A model generated the notes under the pieces. The model saw only the letters and a list, made by a program, of their open reading frames with translations. It was not told the DNA's origin and did not search any database. The position numbers and the translations under genes were made by a program. From Phialocephala subalpina (Eukaryota > Ascomycota > Leotiomycetes > Helotiales > Mollisiaceae), in NCBI GenBank assembly GCA_900073065.1, contig FJOG01000007.1, positions 1,849,156-1,913,155 on the forward strand: a stretch of DNA of 64,000 nt, read 5' to 3'. This document shows positions 25,947 through 36,835 of the stretch, piece after piece (positions within the stretch are counted from its first letter, which is position 1; every line of letters begins with the position of its first letter).

Positions 25947-28017
25947 TTACAACTTTTTAATGGGATTACACCCAAGTAACCCGGACATCAAATGCAGCAT
26001 CTCATCGCTTTCAGTAAACTCAGAACTCGACATGGCCAGCTCAATCGCTTTCTTCTTCGCCACCTCCATACCGTCAACCTGCGTGAACTCATCTCTGACA
26101 ATGAACATCGAAGGTAACCGTACATTGATCTGCTCTTCTGTTAGCCATCCTTTCCCTCTAACTTCTATGCCAAGCGACAAAAAGCAGGGTGAATGAAAAA
26201 GGGAGAACATACCTGCGAAAACAACAACGCCTGTCCAATCCCCATCTCCTCCGCAATACCTCTCAGCCTTCCAGCAGCCCATTTCCTCTGCCTTTCAGTC
26301 GAATAATCACTCATCTTACACACCATCAACGGCCACGTAAGAAACAACCCCAACGCGCTCGTGCCCACAAGACTCATCCTCCCATTCTGCGGCCTCTCCC
26401 ACCCATTAATATCACTCGTCCTATCATCTCCCAAAAAGAACGGCACACTCGCAATGATATCCTCCACCAAATTCTTGCTAACCCTTACCGCTGCCCCGAA
26501 TTCCGGCGTCGTGCGATAATCCTGATATGGAGAGCATAACCATGCAGATGCACGGACGATGTCGCCGCATAGCATTATGCGTGCTGCTCGCATCATGTTG
26601 GAAGCTGTCCCGATCGAAATATCTGCATACTCATCTCTCCGTCCAGGAAACTGCTTAACGTGATACAATTCCTCATCATCAACATCCTCGTTCCAAGCCA
26701 CAATACTATATTTCCACGCTTTCGGTAACCTCTCTTCCCATTCCTTATATTGACTTTCCAAAGCTTTAGCCAACTTCAAAACATCGAGGACGGATTCGAT
26801 GTCGGTAGATAAGGATTTGTTGGCGGATGTTAAGGTGGAGTTTATTTTCGCGTGGAGGGCCGCGACTTCGAGGTTTAATTTTGGGGGGGTTGCGGGGAGG
26901 TTGTCTTTTGTGCCGAAGCGCATCCACCAATCTACGCCGAGGATAGGTGGGGAACAGGAGACGAGGCAGTTTACTACCTAGGTGACGGTCCGTTAGCTCA
27001 ATATGGAAGAATTAAGGGGTTTTCGAAGGGAAAGGAAGGGAAGTGAGGAGAAAGGGACGAACGAGTTGTGAGCGGGCCATGACGTGGAGGATTCGTCCCA
27101 GGTCGGTGAGTTGCGTGTTCCTCTGGTCTCGCATCTTTACCAGGATTGCTGCTCCGTTGGCGTGAGAGATCCATCCGCTTGGTTGTCCTGAAGTTCCTGT
27201 GAGGATCTATTTTTATCTCAGCATTCTTCATTTTTGCCAGTTCTACTTCATAGTCTCTCTCGCTTGCTTGTGGGGATTTGGGGAGAACAAACCTCAAACA
27301 ACCCCAACACAATGACTGCTGCCAACGTATCATCTTCAACCGCCTGATCCTCCACCGCCAACGCATCGTTGATCTCCTTCAATGCCCTGCTATAAAACTT
27401 CATCGCCTTCGGTAACAGAAATCTACTATTAACTCTGTTCCCCATCAACGCCAACCCCACCGCCATCACCGCCGTCACCAACCTACTCCCTCCTGCCCCC
27501 TTCCCCTCCACCAGCTGCTTATCATGTTCCAAAACCGGAACCACAAACCCCATATAATTCCTCGAATTCCCTTCACAAGGTTCTAAGACGAAGTTTCGGC
27601 GGAAGAGACATTTGGCTTGTTCTTCGATGGGTGTACTCAGACCGCTAGAAGGGGAGACGGAGATCCGGAACCTCAGCGGGGGAGTTGGAGATCTAGTGAA
27701 TGCGGACGGGAGAGAGGCGATGCCGTTTGAGAAGGCGCGACGAACGAGCTCGCGATTTTCGGAGGGTGTTGGAGAGGGTAGTTTCTTTGAGGTAGAGCGC
27801 GCGGATCGGTCCCAGCGCATGCGGACGAATGCTGTGTCGCGGTAACCGGTACATTCTCGTTTTGATTTTTGGCAGCGGAAACATGTTGGTTTTCGTTCGT
27901 CGCACTGAGGGGGAGGTTAGCTGGAGATAAAGGGGCAAGTGGGGTTGGAGATCTTGCCTTTATTCGGCGGGCTCGACAGGTTCCGCAACCTTGGGAGGGT
28001 TTTCCTGTGTTTACCAT
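25947..28017 (-). CDS. Zn2Cys6 transcription factor
   Basis: I read five exons: 27958-28017, 27293-27904, 27063-27206, 26213-26977 and 25947-26132, about 588 residues. Exon 1 holds the first two cysteines (GCGTCRARRIK) and exon 2 the rest (CDERKPTCFRC...EC), giving C-x2-C-x6-C-x6-C-x2-C-x6-C at residues 11-38. The joining intron (27905-27957) is GC-AG, donor GCAAGA. The middle part resembles the fungal regulator family with LFEILTG...GWISHANGAAIL. The last acceptor is uncertain; I chose 26133 because it keeps the C-terminal frame (RDEFTQVDGMEVAKKKAIELA). It is nuclear and binds DNA through CGG-type half-sites in this family. It lies between GH78 and GH92 genes and may regulate them, which is inference. 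Confidence 0.85.
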
Positions 28018-29075
28018 GATGGCGGGGTCGTGATGGTGATGCAGGTGATGGTACTGTGAAGATCTGCTTCGCTTTAAGCTGTCCCTGGACTTGTACTCCG
28101 AAAAAGCTCAATGTTGAACTGTACCTCAACTACTGCCAGAATGCTCGTCTTCCATTTTTTCGTGGACAAAAAACCGGGAGTTAAGAGGTCAAAAAGAAAG
28201 AATCACGGCCAGAACTGCTCCGAGCAAACGTTAGTCATACCCATTCTCATACCTCTTAGCACTCCTCGGTCAGACCCCGAGACATCGTGTTCGGGGTGAC
28301 GAAACTAACAAACGCCTCAATACAGCTAATACCTCACCTCCCGTCCGATAAGGTTTGGTCTGCCGTGTGACATGTGTCGATCTTGAAACAATCCATGCGA
28401 ACTAACCAGTCGCAAATCTGCGCGCTTGGATACTCTAAAACGAAACGCCTCATTTCATCTGGAATGGAACAATCTCTTACTTCGATGGAAGAACGATTGT
28501 AATCAGATTGAATCCAATGCTCAGATGGAAGAAGAAATGTTTTGCTGGTGAAAAGCCGGTAAAGGCAATAATTGGCTGGATCGCTTCGGATTGAGTGAAG
28601 GTCGCAAGGAAATGCTTGACGCGCATGGGGGAAACGGTAGTGGAGTTGAGAGACTTCTCAACCACGGTCGGTACAGAGAGCCGAAAGAGAGACGAAGGCT
28701 CGAATACGATGGTATGTGGGATGGCTGCTGAGTAAATCGAGGCAGAAACGTTGGCTTTCGGGACGCCCTATCACCGAATTGCCCCGCCATCTCGGCCGCA
28801 GGGCTGCGCATTGAAGCACGTGATACAGATATCGAAAGGTATACCGAAATCTTGATATAGACCTTATGAACGCGAGGAAAAGTAAAAACGCTGGATGATT
28901 TTGATGATGCGAAAGTCGGTTCCAGAGTTGAAGAATAGTGGGCGCTGTCCACTTCGAAGTATGGAGTGCAAGTTTGACACATCTCGTTGATCGCATTGCG
29001 GTCCTCGGACTTGCTCAATCCTGCTTTGGGTACCATTTCTTACCCATCTCAAGCGCTAATAATCCTGACGTTGGT
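28018..29075. other. Intergenic region between the regulator and the GH92 gene
   Basis: The regulator reads away from this interval and the GH92 gene ends at its right edge, so it holds the regulator promoter and the GH92 3' UTR. Frames such as 28521-29036 lack any motif and overlap others. Confidence 0.5.
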
Positions 29076-31932
29076 TTAAAAGTCTGTCGATGAGCTTGGA
29101 GGTAAATCTGCATCAGCGGTACCCCAATCACTCTCATTCATCCCCAGCGTCAGCTCCAACACTCCTCCATCCAACCAAAAGCTATGGCTGATCCAGTTCT
29201 TCGAATATGGCTGTCCGTTGAGAGTCGCACTCTGAATATAGATCGCTTTGTAATCGGGATCGAAGTTCACATTTCGAATGGTGGCTGTCTTTCCTGATTG
29301 TCCGTTCGTCACACTCACTTCTGGGAAGTATGGAGGAGTGATGAGATAAACGTTCTGTCCTGAGATTGGCCAAAGACCCATCATCGCTAGTGTTGTGAAT
29401 GATCCCATAGCTCCCGAGTCGTCGTTTCCAGCAATCCCGCTCGTTGAGGTATTGAATTGAGATGGGATGTAGAAGTGGGAGAAGTATGCCGACAGTCCTG
29501 GACGACCTGCGTAGTGAAACTGGAACACTGGTAGAAAGGCCTGCTCATCACCAATGTAGAGAAGGCCAGAAGTGTGGAGGTATGAAAGACGCTTCGCGAA
29601 CGTCTCCGGTCCGCCAAGGGTCGTTACGAGAGTTGCCATATCTTGTGGCACAAAAAATGTGTACATCCAAGAGCTTCCCTCGTAGGTCTCGTGGCCATCG
29701 GCGTTGAGGTAGCAGGAGGTGAAGTTGTACAAAGGCGAGCAAAGAGATGGATCTTGGAAGCCAAATGTCTGATTCAGATATCGTGGTTGGAGGAAACCGA
29801 CGAAGCCGCTGTCCACAGTGCTGTTCGGGTGGTCCGTCGTGTTGCTGACAAAAGAGGTCTGGTCGGCCTTGTACATATTCTTCCAGTTGCTCGATCGTGC
29901 AAGGTACTTTTCGGCATCTTGAGTGTGGCCAAGCCCTCTCGCCATCTCGGCGACGCAGAAGTCATCGTAGGCATATTCAACTGTCCTCGAAATTGATCTA
30001 GTGAAGGGCCCAACACCATAGGGATCCCAGTCGTCCGTGGGGATGTAGCCATACTGTTTCCAGCTCGTGAGTCCACCTCTGCCTTCCACCGACCAGTCCA
30101 AAGGTTCGTCTATTGCAACTGTCAGTTTACAATTTCCACAATAAAGTGACCGCCTAACCTTCGGCATCGGAAACCACGGCTTGGTAGCCGGTCACCCAAT
30201 CCACGCCGTGAGTGATGTTCTTCAGGTATGAATCAGCTAGTACAATATCTGCGTTACTCCCGCCTTGAGTGAATCCCTTGCAAAGACTCATCCTGCAGTC
30301 CGGAAGTTTGCCTGATAGAATTAGAATTGCAAGATTGCCACATGACCCTAACATACCTTCGTGCCTGTAAACGTCGATAAGACTCCTGACCATCAGTGTC
30401 TGACTTTGAGGATCCAGCAAAGTAAGCAATGGGTGGATGCTTCTGAAAGAATCCCAGATACAGTAATAAGAGTCGTAATACGGCTCAGTGCTGTTCCAGA
30501 GATAGTTTTCACCTGTGCAATGTTATTATTCCATTTCCATGCCACGTGGCCGAAGGTAGAGTCGCAAGGCTGGAATTGCTTACCTGTGTAATCTTGGGGC
30601 GAGATCATGGAACGATACTATGAGTTCGTGTCAGCGTATTCTTTAAGATATGTCGGGAGTTGATCGCGAGCAGATTGTAGGCGTCTGGAGGTTGCGGAGA
30701 GTAGAAATCATGAAAAGTGTTAAATGGGGAAATTTTGTTCAGAGATGTCATACCATGCCAGACCAGAAAACAGTCTGCAGCTCATCAGATACACCACTTG
30801 CATCGACTTCTACAACCCCGAACTTCTCACGCCAGACATCTTCTGCTGAGGTGCGAACATCATCAAATCCAAAGTCTGGAATCTCTTTCTCGGCGTTGCT
30901 GCATGCTTGTTCGTTGCTAATGAAGGATACGCCAACACGAACGAGAACTTCGTTGTTCTCCGTGGCGTTGAATTGAGTCCAAGCACCGGCTGGCAAGGGA
31001 GGGGAGTTCACGCCATCAGCAACCCTTGTCAGACTCTTGGGGTAGATTCCGGCTCGATTGTTCATCCAGACTCCGGTATTCCTAAGAGGTGCTCCAGAGA
31101 AGTCGGCGCAGAAAGATAAGTTATAAGTCCCAATGCCGAAAGAGGGATTGAAAGTTCCATTTCCTTGAAGCCTTCCAGTCTTTTCATCAACCTCAACTCT
31201 TCCATTGGTGATCGAGTCAGGAAGATCTGTCAGGTCGACCAAAATCAGCGGACTGTTTGGAAGTCCTGTCGCATTTTGAACAGTGGCATTAGTTGGGAAT
31301 GTAAATCGATAGAGAGCAGTGCGATTCGAAACCGTCATTTCAGCCTTGATCGATGTGTTCAAGCTGACCGCAAAATATCCCGGATGTGCCTCAACGGATC
31401 CGTTAACTCGTTGGGAGGCTCGTTCAGTCTTTGTAAAGAAGCAATTGTTGATTTCATCGCCAGGGCATCCAGATTGTGGAAAAATTGGAAAGTTGCCAAG
31501 AGAAGGAGACTGAAATCTGTCAGTGGGAATCATCCTCCTTTTCAGAGTCTACGTACCCCTCCAGTCCCCGAGTCATGCATGTGAGAGAATCCGTTTATGT
31601 TACTGTTTCCTGACGCAAAACCTCCTTGCTTCTCATTTGGATCATCCACGTCCGCGACAGCCTTAGCCATGCCCTACTTGAATTAATTCATGGCCTTTGG
31701 TCCCGAGGGAGAAACATACAAATGGGAGGGTTGCTCCAGGAAACACGTGCCCTTCAGCATAATTAGCTACCAATATTCAAGCGTGGACTCGCCACTTACC
31801 TCCACTGCTTGTCCCAATCAAAGGATCGACATAATCGAAGACATCAAAGTCGCGCTTTCCCACCATCCCAGACGTCACAACAGACCCGGTAGCGACAATG
31901 GCTACAAGAGCCTGCATCTTGAACCTGTGCAT
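29076..31932 (-). CDS. GH92 alpha-mannosidase, secreted
   Basis: Eight exons join in frame: 31800-31932, 31720-31751, 31557-31673, 30754-31509, 30584-30617, 30357-30512, 30159-30311 and 29076-30109, about 804 residues. Introns are 45-136 bp, all GT-AG. The start at 31932 precedes a hydrophobic secretion signal (MQALVAIVATGSVV). Family hallmarks are DYVDPLIGTSSGG near the N-terminus, GHVFPGATLPFGM across exons 2-3, SHMHDSGTGG, YYCIWDSFRSIHPLL and GNDDSGAMGSF with N689-D690-D691. GH92 enzymes are calcium-dependent exo-mannosidases, mostly alpha-1,2, acting on N-glycans or mannans. The enzyme is probably extracellular or vacuolar. Two very small exons (32 and 34 nt) are well supported by the conserved motifs they encode. 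Confidence 0.93.
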
Positions 31933-33774
31933 TGTTTCGCAGAGGAATACCAACAGGAACTCGAAACTTGAGGCTCTAGAGATGAGATGAACATATGCAA
32001 TCAAATTCTCGACCTGTTAAGAACTATCTCGACAACGCACCCCGCTCGAGCGCCCAGAACACTACGTGAAGATTATGCCCATTTTACCACGTTACATACG
32101 TAGGTACCATCATCTGCCCCTCACTAATCATCACGACTTCTGAGCCCACAAGAGTTTGTTCGCCGACAGCTGGCGGGGAGAGTAGATCTATACTATGTTG
32201 AGCCATAGTTCCTGCAGTAATCGCGGGGTAGTTCGGATTCTCCCCGTGTCGCGAAATCTTCTCCCGAATGATGCATCTGACATGCCTGAACGGCACTTAC
32301 TAATGCAGGCTGAAATCATTCTGCTTGAAGGCCGCTTGGAAATTCGGTAGCGGCGTCATGGGTTGAGACTTTTGAGATGATGAAAATAGGCAAAAGTTGA
32401 GAAGAGGAAGAAATTTCCGGATGCGAGCTCTGAGGTAAGCGAGACACCAGTATATGATTCACGTGATACTTGATATTTCAATGCAACTTGGGAGATTTAT
32501 TAGTCTACTACTACCCAGAAGCTACATTGACAATGAATGTTAAACTATTGATAAGAATGAAGTAAAGATATAACACGCCCAAGAATGATTGTGCTAGCTA
32601 TGATTATTTCCACGTGACTACATTCCGTTTTCACTACCTATCAATAGCTACCTATAGAGCTATCTAGGAACTGAATGATCTCTGTGATATTTAGATATGA
32701 AACAATGAATTGAACGTTGGCATCCAATGAACTCGCCTTGGACGAAGTGATTAGTTGAGAGACTGAATTTTATTCCATGACTTTATTCTGGGCTTGATAG
32801 GGACATCGCCTTCACTTGAGAACACCAAGCTCGCAAAGGCAGCAATTTCATTGCCAAGCTGAGATGATCATATTCTGGGCCAGAACAAACACACGTGCGG
32901 TGAGATCTGGCACGTTTCCAGCAGATAGATGAATGATTGGTGTACATCTGTTCAGAGACGGGACGAAGCCTCTAACGCCACTAACTTACTGGCTCCGATC
33001 TCTGATTCTCTTGACAACTTGACTCGAAGCAAGCGATGCCATGGTGACATACAATCGCATTGTGAGTTGAGAGACAGAGTACAGAACGCTTGTGGGGAAT
33101 GGCTGGGCGTGATATCGCGGGCGACCTTCCGTTTAAGCTTCTCGCTTCAGCACCATCAGGGCAGCAAACGCCCCCAAAGCGCCACACTACAGCATGAATG
33201 CTCACTAATTCCAAGATGACTCCCGGGAATCTCAGGTTGGTCAAGGCCTAAGGTTAGCGGCGGCCACTGAGACGCCACAGTTGCGCCATCCCAATCATAT
33301 CTCCACGTGTAGACTCTGTATCTGTTCTCTTCTTCTTTTCACGACCACGGGCATACCGTTGTTCCTCCAGCAGAGCTCTCGAATCGACTTCATTTCGAAA
33401 TCGTGCTTGTGTACCCCTCAGTGATGGGAGCACAATTTCCTGTAGCGTCAAGGGACGCTGCAGTGGTGACATTCAGAGCAATATCAATTGGCAACGTCCT
33501 CATCCCGAAAATGTTCTTTGCAGCTTGCGACCTTCTTTTCTTCTTCCACCGGTGTTCTTTATGAAGATCAGCTGCTAATTCCATCACGAATCCAGGCAAG
33601 TCACCGTAGTGGCTTGTCAGCCTCAAGAACAGTGACACGCCATGGATCCGTGGGAGCACAGCGGAGATGGAGAAGTCCCATCTCGCAACACGATATATAG
33701 AACGCCAAGATTCCCGTTGAACTTCTTTTGTATCTCTATCAATCAAGTCAATCTTCCATACTCGATAGGACATC
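31933..33774. other. Divergent intergenic region, 1.8 kb
   Basis: It separates the GH92 gene (reading left) from the phosphodiesterase gene (reading right), so both promoters lie here. Between 32.3 and 32.9 kb the sequence is AT-rich and has no frame longer than about 60 codons. The 128-codon minus frame at 33390-33776 runs across the start of the phosphodiesterase gene and has no motif. Confidence 0.55.
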
Positions 33775-35975
33775 ATGCTTCTTCAAGCTCTTGCCTTCGC
33801 TGCTGCCATTGCGCCAACCTTTGCCGACTCAGACAAGGTCTACCAACATGTTGCCGCCTTCAGCATTGATGGTCTTCACAGCAGTGATGTCGAGAAGTAT
33901 GTCGCCAAAAGACCTGCATCGACCATTGCAACATTGTTGAAGACTGCATATGAGTATACCGACTGTTACACCTCGGCGCCTTCCGACTCCTTCCCTGGTG
34001 TTGCGGCTTTTATTTCTGGTGCCGACCCAAGAACCACCGGCATCTGGGTATGTCTTATTTTCATGCTAATCTGCTCCTTTTTGTGTGGGAGCTGCGGAGC
34101 TGCGGGTTGTTTTAGGAACCTACATGTAAATGGGTCGTGTCTGTTTGCTTTATGTCTCAACTCCCGAGATAGCTCTCAGCTCCGAAGCCCTCTTCCACGA
34201 TTGACTTTTTATAGTGCTAATTTTATGGCAGTACGATGACACATGGGATCGCAGCTTCTGGGATCCTTATTCAATTTCTGACAAGAATTGCTCTGGACCT
34301 CCAGGTAAGTGGAATCGGCCCTGAGCTCTTCATAATATTTACCGACTCCTCCCGCAGGTGCTGAGGGTAAGTGACCACCTCCAACTACTGATTGCACCAT
34401 TTACTGACTACCGACTCAGTCACCTATGACGAATCCAAGGTATATCTGCTTTGAGAACAGATGGAAGACGCAAACTGACTCCGGGACTTTGATGAACAGG
34501 ACTACGACTCGACAAAATTGTGGTCTGGAGGAATCAATCCCGCCAATTTACCCCAATCTATGATTGGAGGAAAGTGCACTTGGACTTATCCCCATCAGAG
34601 AATCCGCGTGAACACCATTTACGAGATTGTCGAAGCTTCCGGCAAGCAGACTGCTTATACCGATAAGCACCCTGCGTACGACATGGTTCGCGGCCCCTCA
34701 GGAAAAGGTCTCAGTGTAGGATACTTCCCAGAGATCCAAAGGCAAGCTGATCTATGTTAATCTCCGTTTCTTCTCGTATGAGAGCTTTGCAGCCTTTCCC
34801 CACGAGATTACTTTTCGGCCCGTTCAATTTCCCAGCCTTGCCTAGTCTTTCTCGGCCCAATTTCTCCGAGCAACGATAGCCATCGGCTGATACTGGGTGT
34901 CTCTACTGCTTGCAATATCCCAGCCTGACCTAGCCGCGTTAAATTTCCAGTCGAGGCGGGGAGATTGAAGCGCTGTTATTTTTCATAGTGCTAATTCCAT
35001 GGGCAGCTTCGATACCACCAACGTCACTCAGATCATTGGATACGACCAATTGCACGTTGATGCCTTCCTCGACTGGATCAGCGGTACCACTCCTGTCAAC
35101 TCCGAAGTCCAGAACAAGCTTACTGGAATCCCAACTCTTTTCGGTGGAAATTTCCAAGCTGTTTCCGTTGGTCAAAAGTCATATGGATATGTTGCAGGAT
35201 CCCTCGACTTCACCGCTGAGCTTCTCAGAGCTCTTGACTTCGTCGATGCATCTCTCGGCAAGGTTGTTGCTGCTCTTAAGGCGAAAGGAATCTATGATGA
35301 TACTCTCATCATCGTTGCTTCCAAACACGGTCAAGCTCCCATTGACCCCACCAAGTATGGCAAGATCAGCCAACATCTTTTGGCTCCTGGTATATACTCC
35401 GATCTCTCCCCATATTTGATTAAATCTTCCCCTTAAGAGTGATTTTCAAAATGCTGACTTCTCGAATAGCGGTCAAGGTCCCAGTCTCATTCATCACCAC
35501 TGACGATGTTGGGCTAGTCTTCCTCGCCGACGCTCGCGACACCGACGCCGCAGTCGACAACCTCAACGGCCAACGTGATACCCTGAAGATCGCCGACATT
35601 ATCTCTGGTGAACGCTTGATTTACGAAGGCTATGGTTCGTATCCCTCCCCCAAACCCTACCATTCCAATGCTAACATCCATCCAGGCGACCCTGCCAAAG
35701 ACCCCGCAGTCCCAAACATCATCATCAAGCCAGAACTCGGCATCATCTACACCACCTCCACCGCCAAGATCGCTGAGCACGGAGGTCTCAGCGACGATGA
35801 CCGAAAGGTTGCTTGCTTCGCCAGCGCTTCTAACTTGCAGAAGACGGTGTACGACCACAAGGTTTATACTAAAGAATTTGCTCCTACGATTCTGAAGGCG
35901 CTTGGACTTGATCCTATGGCGCTACAGGGTGTTGTGGCTGAAAGTGGAAAGGTCATTGATGGTTTCCGTAATTAG
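33775..35975 (+). CDS. Type I phosphodiesterase / nucleotide pyrophosphatase family protein, secreted
   Basis: Eight exons join in frame: 33775-34047, 34232-34304, 34358-34366, 34420-34439, 34500-34741, 35007-35389, 35470-35634 and 35686-35975, about 484 residues. A signal peptide of about 18 residues precedes SIDGLHSSD (metal-binding Asp32), then SAPSDSFPGV, where Ser72 would be the nucleophile of the alkaline-phosphatase fold. Further metal-site candidates are IGYDQLHVDAF and KHGQAP. Exon 3 is only 9 nt and exon 4 only 20 nt; they join PPG-AE-VTYDESK without breaking the frame. The intron 34742-35006 is GC-AG (donor GCAAGC) and unusually long at 265 bp. Hydrolysis of extracellular nucleotides or phosphodiesters is the family role; the substrate is unknown. 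Confidence 0.85.
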
Positions 35976-36835
35976 ATGCTCAGGAAAAAGCGGTTTGACT
36001 GAATGAGAATGGAATGGAAGGGGAAGGAGTGTATTTTCTCGAGATAATTCTTAATCAGACATAGAAAGACATTTAAGATTCTTAAGGGCTGATCGGGTAT
36101 TTACGGTGATATAATATGAGGTTGGTAAAAGACGTTTCGGTCGTTCCACCGAAAGGACAATTTGCTTTGGTGGGACCCCTATCCAGCTTCGCTTAAAGAG
36201 ACAGGTCACAAATGCCGTGCGGAGGTGGGAATGGCCCATCATTGAGAACAAATGAGCTTCTTCGTGGATGGGACTGTAAATAGAGACATTTCGGTCGTAA
36301 AGTATCTTTTGAGCCCCAGAAAGTATGGAAGACTCGAAGAAGATGTTGTGGGTCACGTGCCAGCCCGTGTCTTTAGGCCTTGAACCTAACCCGCACCGAC
36401 GCCCAGGAAACTGGGATGGCGCAATTGAGTAGTTTGAAGCAGGGTGAAAGATTTCTAGAATTTCTAAACGGATGTATATTAAGCTAACTTGAATTCGGTC
36501 TGACTGAAGCGGTTGTGCGCGAGGACATCGACCTTGAGATTTATTGTATCTATACAGGCAACTGAAGGCGCCATCTTCTCGCGTTTTCATCTTACATGTT
36601 TGTCGTTTCAATGTCTCTGGGCTGCCCCAGAGTAGTGTTCGTCCTATTTTGACAGCGTGTCCCTGATGGAAAACAGAGTTGGCAACGGGTACACCCGGTT
36701 GCACCCAGCACCTCATACGGGCGTACCCGGGTACCCCATACCTTCTGCCAACTCTGATGGAAAGGGCCATTTCATTTATCTGTGAACTCTGAGTATCGGA
36801 TGCTCATCTCTTCAAAGATATTCCTCGCAAAGGCT
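35976..36835. other. Spacer with a MITE and an uninformative minus frame
   Basis: A 239-codon minus frame at 36051-36770 begins within and just beside the 83-bp MITE and shows no domain. I treat it as chance. The transposon remnant is listed separately. Confidence 0.5.
36674..36756. mobile_element. 83-bp hAT-type MITE
   Basis: The ends are perfect 11-bp inverted repeats, CAGAGTTGGCA and TGCCAACTCTG, with further imperfect pairing inside around GGGTAC. It is flanked by ATGGAAAA (36666-36673) and ATGGAAAG (36757-36764), an 8-bp target duplication with one mismatch. CAGAG ends and 8-bp duplications fit hAT elements. It codes for nothing. Confidence 0.75.

Noticed and set aside
28521..29036. A 171-codon minus-strand frame rich in Ser and Pro
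   Set aside because: It falls in the region between two well-supported genes, has no motif and overlaps other frames.
33390..33776. A minus-strand frame across the start of the phosphodiesterase gene
   Set aside because: It would overlap the promoter and start codon of a well-supported gene and shows no domain.
36051..36770. A 239-codon minus-strand frame
   Set aside because: Its first 32 codons or so come mainly from the hAT-type MITE and the rest has no motif, signal or spliced extension. It is most likely chance.
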